Positions 1 to 11,823 of a DNA stretch of 19,392 nucleotides are shown here, piece by piece. Position numbers and translations under genes: made by a program. Each line of letters opens with the position of its first letter. Positions within the stretch are counted from its first letter, which is position 1. The notes beneath the pieces were generated by a model. That model had not been told where the DNA came from. It did no database searches and saw only the letters and a program-made list of their open reading frames with translations. The DNA comes from an uncultured Ideonella sp. (GTDB taxonomy: Bacteria > Pseudomonadota > Gammaproteobacteria > Burkholderiales > Burkholderiaceae), in NCBI GenBank assembly GCA_946479475.1, contig CAMLGG010000081.1, positions 1-19,392 of the forward strand. The letters run 5' to 3'.

Positions 1-1
1 C

Positions 2-1024
2 CTGGAGGCCGCGGTGCAGCTGTGGGAGCAGGCCAAGGCCCGCGCCCGGGTGGATGCCGAGCTGAACGAGTCGGCCGATGCGCTGGCCGCCGCCGCCGAA
101 GCGAAGGCCGCGCTGGAGAGCTACCACCGCGCCACCAAGCTGCGCGAGCAGATCGACACGGACACCCGCAACGGCGTGCTCAGCCAGCTCAAGGAGCGCT
201 TTCGCACCGAGGCGGGCCAGCGCGACCTGGAGCTGGCCGAACGCGAGAACAGCCTGAAGACGGCGCGCCTGGAGAACCAGACGCTGATGCAGCGCGTGTG
301 GATGCTGGCCTCGATCGTCCTCGCGCTGGCGGCCGGCGTGCTGGTGGTGCAGGTGCGGCGCACGCGCGATGCCAACCTCCAGCTGCGCCGCAGCGAGGCC
401 TTGCTGAAGGTCCAGAGCGAGCGCGACCCGCTGACCGGGCTGGCCAACCGCCGCCACTTCCGCGAGGCGCTGTCGGCGCGCCAGGAGAGCGATGCGAACG
501 GCTTCCGGGGCGGCCTGATCCTGCTCGACGTGGACCATTTCAAGCGCATCAACGACGAGCACGGCCATGCAGTCGGCGATGCGGTGCTGGTCGAGGTCGC
601 ACAGCGCCTGTCGTCGTGCGTGCGCGCCGGCGACGTCGCCTGCCGCTGGGGAGGCGAGGAGTTCCTGCTGCACACCCCCGAGCTGAGCGCCGAGGGGGTC
701 GAGGCGCTCGCCTTGAGGGTGCTGGGCGAGATAGGCAACCACCCGATCCGCCTGCCCGACGGGCGAGAGATCACGGTGACCATGTCGATGGCCTACGCCG
801 CCTTCCCGCTGCCGCCGCACGGCATCACCATGCCGTGGGAGCAGGCGGTGAACCTGGTCGACATGGGCCTTTACAGCGCCAAGGCGATGGGCCGCGACCA
901 GGCGGTCGGCATCAGCGCGGCCGACGTGACCTCGACCGAGGCACTGGCCCGCGCGGCCGGCGATTTCGAGCGTGCCCGTCTGGACGGACGCTTCAGCGTC
1001 AAGGTGACGCCGCGCAGCGCCTGA
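2..1024 (+). CDS. Membrane-anchored diguanylate cyclase (GGDEF), 5' end missing
   Basis: Makes cyclic di-GMP from two GTP at the inner membrane. The reading frame is open from base 2, so the true start lies outside the window; the GTG at base 14 is only the first possible start inside it. The visible N-terminal part is helical and charged, like the end of a TPR or coiled-coil sensor region, and is probably periplasmic. One membrane helix follows (about bases 296-355), then a short coiled linker and a full GGDEF domain. The domain has LLDVDHFK with the metal Asp, an active-site GGEEF at 650-664, and an RAGD inhibitory site (623-634) exactly five residues before it, so product inhibition is expected. 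The input signal cannot be told. The stop abuts the stop of the convergent next gene. Confidence 0.9.
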   Translation: MEAAVQLWEQAKARARVDAELNESADALAAAAEAKAALESYHRATKLREQIDTDTRNGVLSQLKERFRTEAGQRDLELAERENSLKTARLENQTLMQRVWMLASIVLALAAGVLVVQVRRTRDANLQLRRSEALLKVQSERDPLTGLANRRHFREALSARQESDANGFRGGLILLDVDHFKRINDEHGHAVGDAVLVEVAQRLSSCVRAGDVACRWGGEEFLLHTPELSAEGVEALALRVLGEIGNHPIRLPDGREITVTMSMAYAAFPLPPHGITMPWEQAVNLVDMGLYSAKAMGRDQAVGISAADVTSTEALARAAGDFERARLDGRFSVKVTPRSA

Positions 1025-1846
1025 TCAAGGCTCCCCGAAGCAGTCGCGGAAGCTGAAGTACAGAGAGACGTAGAAGATCGTCGGCAGGATCAGGCCCAGG
1101 GGGATGGCGAGCAGGCCGGCCACGCCGGGCCCGAGCAGCGCCAGGACGAAGCCGGCGAGCATCGAGACCACCATCACCACGCCCATCCCGCCGAGGAAGT
1201 AGAGGAAGAAGGCGCCGCGCGCCCGCCACAGGGCCAGCAGGCTCGAGAACATCGCCTGCGCGGGGCCCTGGCCCCCCCAGAACACCAGCACCGGCGCGAA
1301 CCAGAAGGGAATGCTGACGACCGCGATGGCCACCGAGCGCCAGGCCAGGGCCGCGCTGATCTCCGGCGAGTTGAAGAGCCGGGTGATCTCGTCGTCGCTC
1401 ATCGGGCCCTTGGACATGGCCTCCTCGAGCTGCTGCCAGGCCTGGTTGTCGAACACGCCGGCGAGCTGGAACGAGACGACCGTGGCGACCAGGAAGGCCA
1501 GCAGCAGCAGCAACAGCGGCTTGCGCCTGTCCGGAGCCTTCTGCATCCAGGGGATGACGTAGAGGCCGATGTGGAGCAGGCGCCCCTGCCGTGCCTCGTG
1601 GGTGCCCATCACGAAGGCCAGGGTCAGCAGCGGCATGGCCATCACGACCAGCGCTCCGCCCACGTAGAAAAGGGCCGGGTGGACTTCGGCCAGCAGCGAG
1701 GCGAGGACGAGCACGCCGAGGTTGGACAGCAGGTAGCTCACCAGCAGGCCGGCGTAGGCCACCGGATGACGCCAGTACTCCTGCAGGGCCAGCGTGATCC
1801 ATTGCCAGCCCGCGGCGGCCGGCACTTCCTTCAGTTTCAGTCCCAT
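1025..1846 (-). CDS. BPSS1780-type integral membrane protein
   Basis: A 273-residue polytopic inner-membrane protein with about five or six hydrophobic segments. The N-terminus (KEVPAAAGWQWI, then a helix ending in the first membrane span) and overall pattern match the betaproteobacterial BPSS1780 family, whose function is unknown. It lies 16 bases downstream of the homoserine kinase gene on the same strand, so it is probably the last gene of that operon. No enzymatic motif was seen. The stop codon directly touches the stop of the convergent cyclase gene, leaving no room for a terminator between them. The family assignment rests on recalled similarity. Confidence 0.75.
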   Translation of the reverse strand: MGLKLKEVPAAAGWQWITLALQEYWRHPVAYAGLLVSYLLSNLGVLVLASLLAEVHPALFYVGGALVVMAMPLLTLAFVMGTHEARQGRLLHIGLYVIPWMQKAPDRRKPLLLLLLAFLVATVVSFQLAGVFDNQAWQQLEEAMSKGPMSDDEITRLFNSPEISAALAWRSVAIAVVSIPFWFAPVLVFWGGQGPAQAMFSSLLALWRARGAFFLYFLGGMGVVMVVSMLAGFVLALLGPGVAGLLAIPLGLILPTIFYVSLYFSFRDCFGEP

Positions 1847-1862
1847 GCGTCGGATCGGAGCT

Positions 1863-2831
1863 TCAGGCGCCCGGGTGCCAGGGATTGGCGATGCAGTCCC
1901 GCAGCACTCGCTCGAAGTGGCGCGGATCCTTCGGCGTCAACAGCGCGGCATCCCGCGGCGCATGCCAGTCCGCCAGGCGCGAGAGCCAGAAGCGCAGTGC
2001 TGCCGCGCGCCGCATGGCGGGCAGCAGCCGCCACTCCGCGCCGGTGGGCTGGCGCTCGGCGCGGTAGCCGGCGATGAGGGCCTCGACGCGGGTCTCGTCG
2101 AGATGGCCGGAGTCGTCGTCTATGCACCAGTCGTTGATGAGCACGCCGAGGTCGAAGGCGAAGCTGTCGGTGCCGGCGAAGTAGAAGTCGAACACGCCGC
2201 ACAGGCGTTCGCGCCCAGGCAGGCCCTCGAACAGGGCGTTGTCGCGGAACAGGTCCGCATGGACGGCGCCGCGCGGCAGCTGCGCGTACATCGGCGACTC
2301 GGCCAGGTGCTTCTGGTAGGCGAGCTCCTCGTCCAGCAGGAGGGCAGCCGATTCGTCCAGGTGGGGGCGCACCTGCGGTGCCACCTCCTGCCACCAGGCG
2401 AGGCCGCGCAGGTTGGGCTGCTCCAGGGGGAAATCCGCCACGGCCAGGTGCATGCGCGCCAGCGTGGCGCCGGCCTGGTCGGCGTGATGGGCGTCGGGCG
2501 CCTGCACGGGGGCGCCGGGCAGGCGGTTGGCTATTGCCGCCGGCTTGCCGGCCACGCGATGGCACAGCTCGCCGTGCTCGTCGGCCCGAGGCTCGGGCAC
2601 GGGCAGCCCGTGCTGCGCGAGATGCTGCATCAGCCGCAGGTAGAAGGGCAGCTGCGCGGCCGACAGGCGTTCGAACAGCGTCAGCACCCACTCGCCGGCA
2701 TCGGTGCCGAGGAAGTAGTTGGTGTTCTCGATGCCGCTGGGCACGGGATCGAGCGCGCGCACGGTGCCCAGATGCAGGTGCGTCGCCAGCGCCTGGGCCT
2801 GGTCCAGGCTCACTTCGGTGTAGACCGCCAT
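1863..2831 (-). CDS. thrB: Homoserine kinase, APH-fold type
   Basis: Phosphorylates L-homoserine with ATP to O-phosphohomoserine, the step before threonine synthase, in the cytoplasm. At 322 residues it has the usual length of the proteobacterial homoserine kinases that share the aminoglycoside-phosphotransferase fold, not the GHMP fold of the E. coli enzyme. Family marks are the N-terminal SGIENTNYFL (32-41), the catalytic loop with H191-x-D193 and N198, and the metal-binding Asp in VFDFYF (D215). It sits 38 bases after the DUF2782 gene and 16 bases before the BPSS1780-type gene, a small operon divergent from polA. No strong ribosome binding site is visible before the ATG. Confident in family and reaction. 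Confidence 0.92.
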   Translation of the reverse strand: MAVYTEVSLDQAQALATHLHLGTVRALDPVPSGIENTNYFLGTDAGEWVLTLFERLSAAQLPFYLRLMQHLAQHGLPVPEPRADEHGELCHRVAGKPAAIANRLPGAPVQAPDAHHADQAGATLARMHLAVADFPLEQPNLRGLAWWQEVAPQVRPHLDESAALLLDEELAYQKHLAESPMYAQLPRGAVHADLFRDNALFEGLPGRERLCGVFDFYFAGTDSFAFDLGVLINDWCIDDDSGHLDETRVEALIAGYRAERQPTGAEWRLLPAMRRAAALRFWLSRLADWHAPRDAALLTPKDPRHFERVLRDCIANPWHPGA

Positions 2832-2869
2832 GGGTTGCTACCGGCCGCCGGACGCGGCACGGCCATGTG

Positions 2870-3172
2870 TCAGAAGGTGAGCGACCACCAGACGCGCTGG
2901 CCGGCCTTGGGGTCTTCGCCCGGCGCGCGGCCCGGCTCGGGCGCGGCGATCTCGTAGGCGCCCATGCCCGGGATCTTGGGCTTGACGGTCAGGCGCTTCG
3001 TCTGGCCGCGGACCCGCAGCTCCTCGATGCGGACGTTGTCGTCCTCGGTGACCTGGTGCAGCACCTGCGGCTCGGGCGGCGTGCGCGGGGCCGGGGGCTC
3101 CTCGGCGGCACGGGCCAGCGGTGCGGCGGCAACGAGCGCAGGCAGGATGAAAGCGGGCCACGACGGTTTCAT
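2870..3172 (-). CDS. DUF2782 family small exported protein
   Basis: A 100-residue protein of unknown function. Residues 1-23 form a signal peptide (MK, hydrophobic stretch, cleavage likely after ARA), so it is probably periplasmic. The mature part is Pro/Glu-rich followed by a compact basic region (EELRVRGQTKRLTVKPK) and an aromatic C-terminus (RVWWSLTF), as in the DUF2782 family that is commonly found between polA and homoserine kinase in Burkholderiales. It is the first gene of the minus-strand operon and is divergent from polA across 112 bases. The ATG at 3172 gives the signal peptide directly. No clear Shine-Dalgarno was seen. Confidence 0.85.
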   Translation of the reverse strand: MKPSWPAFILPALVAAAPLARAAEEPPAPRTPPEPQVLHQVTEDDNVRIEELRVRGQTKRLTVKPKIPGMGAYEIAAPEPGRAPGEDPKAGQRVWWSLTF

Positions 3173-3284
3173 GAGGTCATTCTATGCGCCGGTCCGCGGC
3201 GGTCCGCGCTGCGCGGCGACGAGCCCTCGCGGGCGGTGGTGTCGCCCGTCGGGGCCGGGATGGCTCCTCGCGCACAATCGCCGG
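3173..3284. promoter_or_regulatory. Divergent promoter region, DUF2782 operon and polA
   Basis: 112 non-coding bases between two divergent genes, so it must hold both promoters. A CACAAT hexamer at 3273-3278 (plus) resembles a -10 box and lies six bases before the polA ATG, with no Shine-Dalgarno in between. No -35 match was seen at the usual distance. GGTCCGCG occurs twice near 3191-3211. No strong promoter was seen for the minus strand. Confidence 0.4.
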
Positions 3285-6047
<2,763 letters not shown>

Positions 6048-6054
6048 ACATGAG

Positions 6055-6124
6055 CCCCTGCGCCGCCTTCGGCGTCGGTCCCCCGAGGGGATCAGCCGTC
6101 TAGGGGCGGCCCGTCGACGGCTGA
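6055..6124. repeat. GC-rich inverted-repeat element after polA
   Basis: Just past the polA stop there are nested palindromes: GCCGCCTTCGGC (about 6063-6074), TCCCC-CGA-GGGGA (6079-6091), and a perfect 9-bp pair TCAGCCGTC (6092-6100) / GACGGCTGA (6116-6124) with a 15-base loop. This looks like the REP-like intergenic elements common after Burkholderiales genes. It may act as a transcription terminator for polA, although no T-run follows. Whether other copies exist in the genome cannot be seen here. Confidence 0.5.
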
Positions 6125-6185
6125 GATTTGCGCTCGGGCCACTCGGTGTTTTGCCCTGCTGGCGCCGAGGCCCGAAACGGGCATC

Positions 6186-7100
6186 ATGGCCCCGCACCCA
6201 CACGCCATGTCCGCACCCTTCCACATCGTCTGCCTCAGCGCCCAGCCACCGGACCTGGTCACGTCCGCCTTCGGCCCCTTCGTGGTCCAGGCCTGCCAGC
6301 GCCTGCAGCAGGTGGACGACCAGCTGCACGAGCAGGAGCGCGATGCGGTCCTGATCGACCTGGCCCTGGCCGGCGGAGCCGAGCGCCTCGTGGCCTGGCC
6401 CGGGCTGCCGCGGGCGGTGCTCGAATCGGCGGTCGTCGTCATGGGCCCCGAGCCCACGCCGGCGGAGTGCCTCAAGCTGCTGCAGGCGGGTGTGCGAGAC
6501 GTGATCTCCTCGCGCGAGTCGACGCCCGAGGTCCTCGGCCGCGTGTTGCGCCTGGCGATAGAGCGCCAGCGCATCGCCGAGGCAGAGCGCCGCGCCTACA
6601 GCATCGACCTGACCACCGGCCTGCCCAACCAGCACCAGCTGCAGGAGCACATGACCCACCTGCTGGCCCTGCGCGAGCGCGAGCCGGCGCCCATGGCTCT
6701 CATCGTGCTGCACCTGGATGGGTTCCGCGCGGCTGAAGCGAGCCTCGGCACCGAGGCCGCCAACGTGCTGCGTCGCAAGGCGGCGGTGCGGTTGCGCGGC
6801 TCCCTGCGCGCGAGCGACGTGGTGGCCTCGATCGGCCCCGACCTTTTCGCGGTGCTGCTGGCCTGGCTGGACTCGGTCGAGGACGCGCAGCACGTGGCGC
6901 GCAAGCTGCTGGCCGCCGTCAGCCAGCCCTTCCAGGTGGCGGGGCAGGACGTGCCCGTGGGCGCGAGAGCGGGCGTGAGCCAGTACCCCTTGCACGGCAA
7001 GGATGCCCAGGCCCTGATGCGGCACGCGGTCGGCCAGGCTTCGGGAGGCGGATTCGGCCGCCTGCTCGGGCAGGGCGGGGCGGCCAACGACGAAGGCTGA
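6186..7100 (+). CDS. Receiver-like plus degenerate GGDEF protein, probable c-di-GMP receptor
   Basis: A 304-residue soluble protein. Residues 11-130 resemble a response-regulator receiver fold (an AVLID strand at 54-58, an LLQAGVRDVI segment near 98-107, then a long helix), but no classic phosphoacceptor context is certain. Residues 138-280 are a GGDEF domain (DLTTGLPNQ). The catalytic GGDEF is replaced by GPDLF (217-221) and the metal Asp by H176 in LHLDGF, so cyclase activity is unlikely. RASD (208-211) keeps the I-site RxxD exactly five residues before the degenerate signature, which suggests it binds c-di-GMP as an effector. An alternative start is the ATG at 6207 (MSAPFHIV). Neither start has a clear Shine-Dalgarno. 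It lies 138 bases after polA on the same strand. Confidence 0.75.
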   Translation: MAPHPHAMSAPFHIVCLSAQPPDLVTSAFGPFVVQACQRLQQVDDQLHEQERDAVLIDLALAGGAERLVAWPGLPRAVLESAVVVMGPEPTPAECLKLLQAGVRDVISSRESTPEVLGRVLRLAIERQRIAEAERRAYSIDLTTGLPNQHQLQEHMTHLLALREREPAPMALIVLHLDGFRAAEASLGTEAANVLRRKAAVRLRGSLRASDVVASIGPDLFAVLLAWLDSVEDAQHVARKLLAAVSQPFQVAGQDVPVGARAGVSQYPLHGKDAQALMRHAVGQASGGGFGRLLGQGGAANDEG

Positions 7101-7101
7101 A

Positions 7102-7121
7102 GCGGCGGCCCTCAGCGCCGC
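7102..7121. terminator. Possible shared hairpin between convergent genes
   Basis: GCGGCG (7102-7107) and CGCCGC (7116-7121) can pair across an 8-base loop. The hairpin spans the stop of the minus-strand gene and lies just after the plus-strand stop. There is no T-run on either side, so it is only a weak candidate for a bidirectional terminator. Confidence 0.25.
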
Positions 7122-8142
7122 CCGCGCCACCAGGCCGCCAGGAGCGCGGCCAGTCCGGCGAGGCCGCCGGCGATCCAGCCCCAGGGCAGTTCCTCGCTCG
7201 GCGCGGCGGCGGGCACCGTCACTGAAGCCGCGGGTGCCTCGGAAAAGGGATTCAGCGCGATGTTGCCGGCCTCTGCCGAACTGCCCGGGTTGCTGGCCGG
7301 TGGCGGGGCCATCGACCTGACCGGCTGCCCACCGAGCTCGGCGACCTGCGGACCCGCGCGCCAGACCCAGGCGAGTCCGCTCCATAGCAGGTAGGCATCG
7401 TCGTCGTCATCGTCATCGTTGGACGGACGGAAGGTGCCGGGACTGCGCTCGGCCGCCTGCGCTCCCGGGCGGGCCAGGTAGACCTCCCGGCCCGGCTCGC
7501 GGCCGCCCAGCACCTCCAGCCCGAGCGCGGTGGCATTGTCCGGGCCGGGCGCGAGGCTGAGCGCGCGCGAACGTTCGGCGCCCGGCCGACGCCACAGGCC
7601 GCCGGGGCCGAAGCCGTAGTCCAGCGTGCCGTCCGCCTTCAGGTGCCAGAGGCCCGCGTCGTTCTGGCCCAGGGGGCCGTAGAGGTTGCCCGCGACCCAG
7701 GCGCTGCCGTCGGGCTGGGGCAGCAGGTCGACCAGCATCAGCCGTTGGCCGGCCGGCGCGGCGATGCTGCGGCCGCCCGCGCCCCAGCCCAGGTCAGGAG
7801 CCCCGCTGGCCTGCAGGCGCATCACCATCGGGCTGCTGCTGCCCGTGCTGGCGGTGGTGGCCGCTATCCAGATCCGGCCACTGGCATCCACCCGCAGCGC
7901 GGCGACGTTGGCGTCCGCGCCTGCGAAGTCCAGCGACAGGCGGCCGTTGCGGCCGAAGGACGGATCCAGGGCACCGGTCGGGAGCGTTCGCTCCAGGAGC
8001 GGCGGGTCTTCGTCGTCGTTGATCCGCCAGCGCACGCCGTCGGGCGCGCGCACGGCGAGCGGGCCGGCCAGCGCGGCGCTGCTGGCCAGGGCCAGCAGCA
8101 GGGCGCTTGCCACCGGCCGCAGCGCGGCCCGCAGGCCGCCGT

Positions 8143-8146
<4 letters not shown>
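7112..8146 (-). CDS. Secreted delta-60-repeat protein with C-terminal membrane tail
   Basis: 344 residues, function unknown. A signal peptide covers about 1-28 (cleavage near ALA-G). Three delta-60-like units follow: GALDPSFGRNG (58-68), GAPDLGWGAGG (115-125) and GTLDYGFGPGG (173-183), each followed by beta-strand text such as RIWIAA or SAWVAG. This suggests a partial beta-propeller outside the cytoplasm. A run of seven Asp (244-250) comes next, then a Pro/Ala-rich linker, then a C-terminal hydrophobic helix (about 322-340) ending WWRGRR, which would anchor it in the membrane with a basic cytoplasmic end. The start is GTG and shares four bases (GTGA) with the stop of the dehydrogenase gene, so translation is probably coupled and it belongs to the gab operon. 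No catalytic motif was recognised. Confidence 0.75.
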
Positions 8147-9621
<1,475 letters not shown>

Positions 9622-9637
9622 GGCAATGCTCTTTTCA

Positions 9638-9653
9638 CGCCGGCGTGCCGGCG
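9638..9653 (-). promoter_or_regulatory. Hairpin immediately upstream of the gabD ribosome binding site
   Basis: CGCCGGC (9638-9644) and GCCGGCG (9647-9653) form a 7-bp GC-only inverted repeat with a 2-base centre. On the minus strand the stem ends directly before TGAAAAGAG, the likely gabD Shine-Dalgarno. It could protect the processed mRNA end or influence gabD translation. It is not a good terminator because the following bases are A-rich, not T-rich, on the coding strand. Confidence 0.4.
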
Positions 9654-9718
9654 GTTTCGATCGGGTGGATGAGGAGGACTCTAGCCTGAATGCGCGGGTG
9701 GTGCCGCCCGCGCCCGGA

Positions 9719-10543
9719 TCAGCGACGGCGGCCGCGCACCCATTCCAGCGCGGCCATGAGGCTGGTGGTGAACAGGATCAGCAGCGTGGCGACCGCGGCG
9801 ATCGTCGGGTTGATGTTCTCGCGGATGCCGGTGAACATCTGGCGCGGCAGCGTCACTTGCGATGGGCCGGCGATGAACAGCGTCACGACGACTTCGTCGA
9901 AGGAGGTGGCGAAGGCGAACAGCGCGCCCGAGATCACGCCCGGCGCGATGACCGGCAGCGTGACGCGGAAGAAGGTCTCGACCGGCCCGGCGCCCAGGCT
10001 GAGCGAAGCCCGCACCAGGTTGTGGTTGAAGCCCTGCAGCGTCGCCAGCACGGTGGTGACGACGAAAGGTGCCCCGAGCGCGGCGTGCACGACGATCAGG
10101 CCGGTGTAGGTGTCCGAAAGGCCGATGCGCGCGAAGAAGAGGTAGCAGGCCACGCCGACCACGACGATGGGCACCACCATGGGCGCGATCAGCACGCTCA
10201 TCAGCAGCCCCTTGCCGGGGAAGTTGACCCGCGCCAGGCCCACGGCCGTCAAGGTGCCCAGCACGGTGGCGATGAGCGTGGCGGCCGGGGCGACGATGAA
10301 GCTGTTCTTCGCCGCGCGGCCCCATTCGGGCGAGGTGAAGAGGTTGTCGTACCACTGCAGCGACCAGCCGGGCATCGGATAGGCCAGGAACGAGCTGGCA
10401 GAGAAGGACAGCGGGATGATGGCCAGGATGGGCGCGAGCAGGTAGACCAGCACCGCGATGCAGAACAGCCGCAGCGCCCACCAGCCGAGCTTGTCCAGCG
10501 GCGTGGCGTAGGCCGGGAACTGGGGCTTCAGGAACGAAGGCAT
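9719..10543 (-). CDS. ABC importer permease, PotC/YdcV-like
   Basis: Second inner-membrane permease of a Pot-family (polyamine/opine type) importer, 274 residues, with about six membrane helices. The cytoplasmic EAA-like coupling loop is at about 178-201 (RASLSLGAGPVETFFRVTLP), the surface that contacts the ATPase. The start at 10543 lies four bases after the stop of the other permease, so the two are translationally linked and should be made in equal amounts. Length and layout are normal for PotC. The substrate cannot be read from the permease; operon context with gabT and gabD suggests an omega-amino acid such as GABA rather than spermidine. Confidence 0.9.
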   Translation of the reverse strand: MPSFLKPQFPAYATPLDKLGWWALRLFCIAVLVYLLAPILAIIPLSFSASSFLAYPMPGWSLQWYDNLFTSPEWGRAAKNSFIVAPAATLIATVLGTLTAVGLARVNFPGKGLLMSVLIAPMVVPIVVVGVACYLFFARIGLSDTYTGLIVVHAALGAPFVVTTVLATLQGFNHNLVRASLSLGAGPVETFFRVTLPVIAPGVISGALFAFATSFDEVVVTLFIAGPSQVTLPRQMFTGIRENINPTIAAVATLLILFTTSLMAALEWVRGRRR

Positions 10544-10547
10544 CGTC

Positions 10548-11801
10548 TCACCCCAGGCTGAGTTCGGACTTCACCACGCGCCGGTACAGCGCGTAGAGCA
10601 CCAGCGTGGCCGCCAGCAGGATGGTGCCGAGCGCGCAGGCCATGCCCCAGTTGATGTCGACGTTGGTGTACTGGGCGATGTAGTAGCTCAGCATCTGGTC
10701 GTCCGCGCCGCCGAGCAGGGCCGGGGTGACGTAGTAGCCGATCGAGAGGATGAAGACCAGCAGGCCGCCCGCGCCGACGCCCGGCCAGGTCTGCGGCACG
10801 TAGACGCGGAAGAACGCGGCCAGCGGCGGGCTGCCCAGCGAGACCGCGGCGCGCAGGTAGGTGGGCGGCACCGACTTCATCACGCTGTACAGCGGCAGGA
10901 TCATGAACGGCAGCAGGATGTGGACCATCGCGATCACGACGCCGGTGCGGTTGAACAGCAGCGCCAGCGGCTCGTTCACCACCCCTATGCCCATCAGCGC
11001 GCTGTTCACCAGGCCCTCGCGCTGCAGCAGCACGATCCAGGCAGCCACGCGCACCAGGATCGAGGTCCAGAAGGGCACCAGCACCAGGATCATCAGCAGG
11101 TTGGCCTGGCGCGCCGAGAGCGTTGAGAGCCAGTAGGCGAGCGGATAGCCCAGCAGCAGGCAGCCTAGCGTGACGATCGCGCTGATCTCGAAGGTGCGCA
11201 GCAGGATGCGGCCGAACACGCGCTGGTCCGGCTCGACCCGCTCGATGCCGCCCTCGGGCGAGCGCCTGAGGTCGACCGAGGTGAACAGGTAGTCGGGCGT
11301 CCAGCGGGAGGCGTTCTTGGCGATCGCCTGCCAGTACTTCAACTCGGCCCAGCGCGCGTCGAGCTCGAGCATCTTCTCGCGCACCTGCTCCGGCTTCAGG
11401 CCCTCGCCCAGCGGCAGCGCGCGGTAGGTGCTCATCACCAGCGAGCGGGCGCCGGCCACCTCGGTGTTGAGACGGCGGGCGAGCGCGCCGGCCTCGGAGC
11501 CGTCGCCGAGGTGCCCGAGGTCATCCGCCACCGCCGCGAAGGCCGCGGCGGGCGGCTCGGCCCGGCGGTCCCAGGAAGACAGCGCCTCGGCGGTGCGCGG
11601 CAAGGCGTTCGCGACCTCGGGGTTCTCGATGGCCCGCACCAGCAGCGCGCCTATCGGCACCAGCAGCGTGGCCAGCAGGAACACCAGCAGGGGCAGGGTG
11701 AGCGCGATGGCCGCCGCGTGGCGCCGCCGCTGCGCGCGGGCGAGCGAGCGGGCCAGCTCCGGGGAGCCGACGGCGGGCAGGGTGGCGGCAGCGGCGGTCA
11801 T
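10548..11801 (-). CDS. ABC importer permease, PotB-like, with large periplasmic insertion
   Basis: First permease of the importer, 417 residues, much longer than the PotB norm of about 280. A first helix at about 31-55 is followed by a roughly 145-residue hydrophilic, helix-rich stretch (56-202) that should lie in the periplasm, then the remaining helices. The EAA-like loop is at about 317-340 (RAAVSLGSPPLAAFFRVYVP). The insertion includes charged helical segments and an aromatic part (RWTPDYLF near 166-173). It starts 22 bases after the binding-protein stop, with a weak GGACGAG as Shine-Dalgarno. The core is clearly a Pot-type permease; the role of the extra domain is unknown, perhaps docking the binding protein. 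Confidence 0.9.
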   Translation of the reverse strand: MTAAAATLPAVGSPELARSLARAQRRRHAAAIALTLPLLVFLLATLLVPIGALLVRAIENPEVANALPRTAEALSSWDRRAEPPAAAFAAVADDLGHLGDGSEAGALARRLNTEVAGARSLVMSTYRALPLGEGLKPEQVREKMLELDARWAELKYWQAIAKNASRWTPDYLFTSVDLRRSPEGGIERVEPDQRVFGRILLRTFEISAIVTLGCLLLGYPLAYWLSTLSARQANLLMILVLVPFWTSILVRVAAWIVLLQREGLVNSALMGIGVVNEPLALLFNRTGVVIAMVHILLPFMILPLYSVMKSVPPTYLRAAVSLGSPPLAAFFRVYVPQTWPGVGAGGLLVFILSIGYYVTPALLGGADDQMLSYYIAQYTNVDINWGMACALGTILLAATLVLYALYRRVVKSELSLG

Positions 11802-11823
11802 CGCGATGCGCTCGTCCAGCGGC

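Noticed and set aside
2964..3284. N-terminal extension of polA to an upstream start
   Set aside because: The added residues overlap the DUF2782 gene in antisense and do not resemble PolA, whose N-terminus fits the ATG at 3285.
7397..7417. Asp run as a microsatellite error
   Set aside because: The codons mix GAC and GAT and the frame continues into a plausible linker and membrane tail, so it looks genuine.
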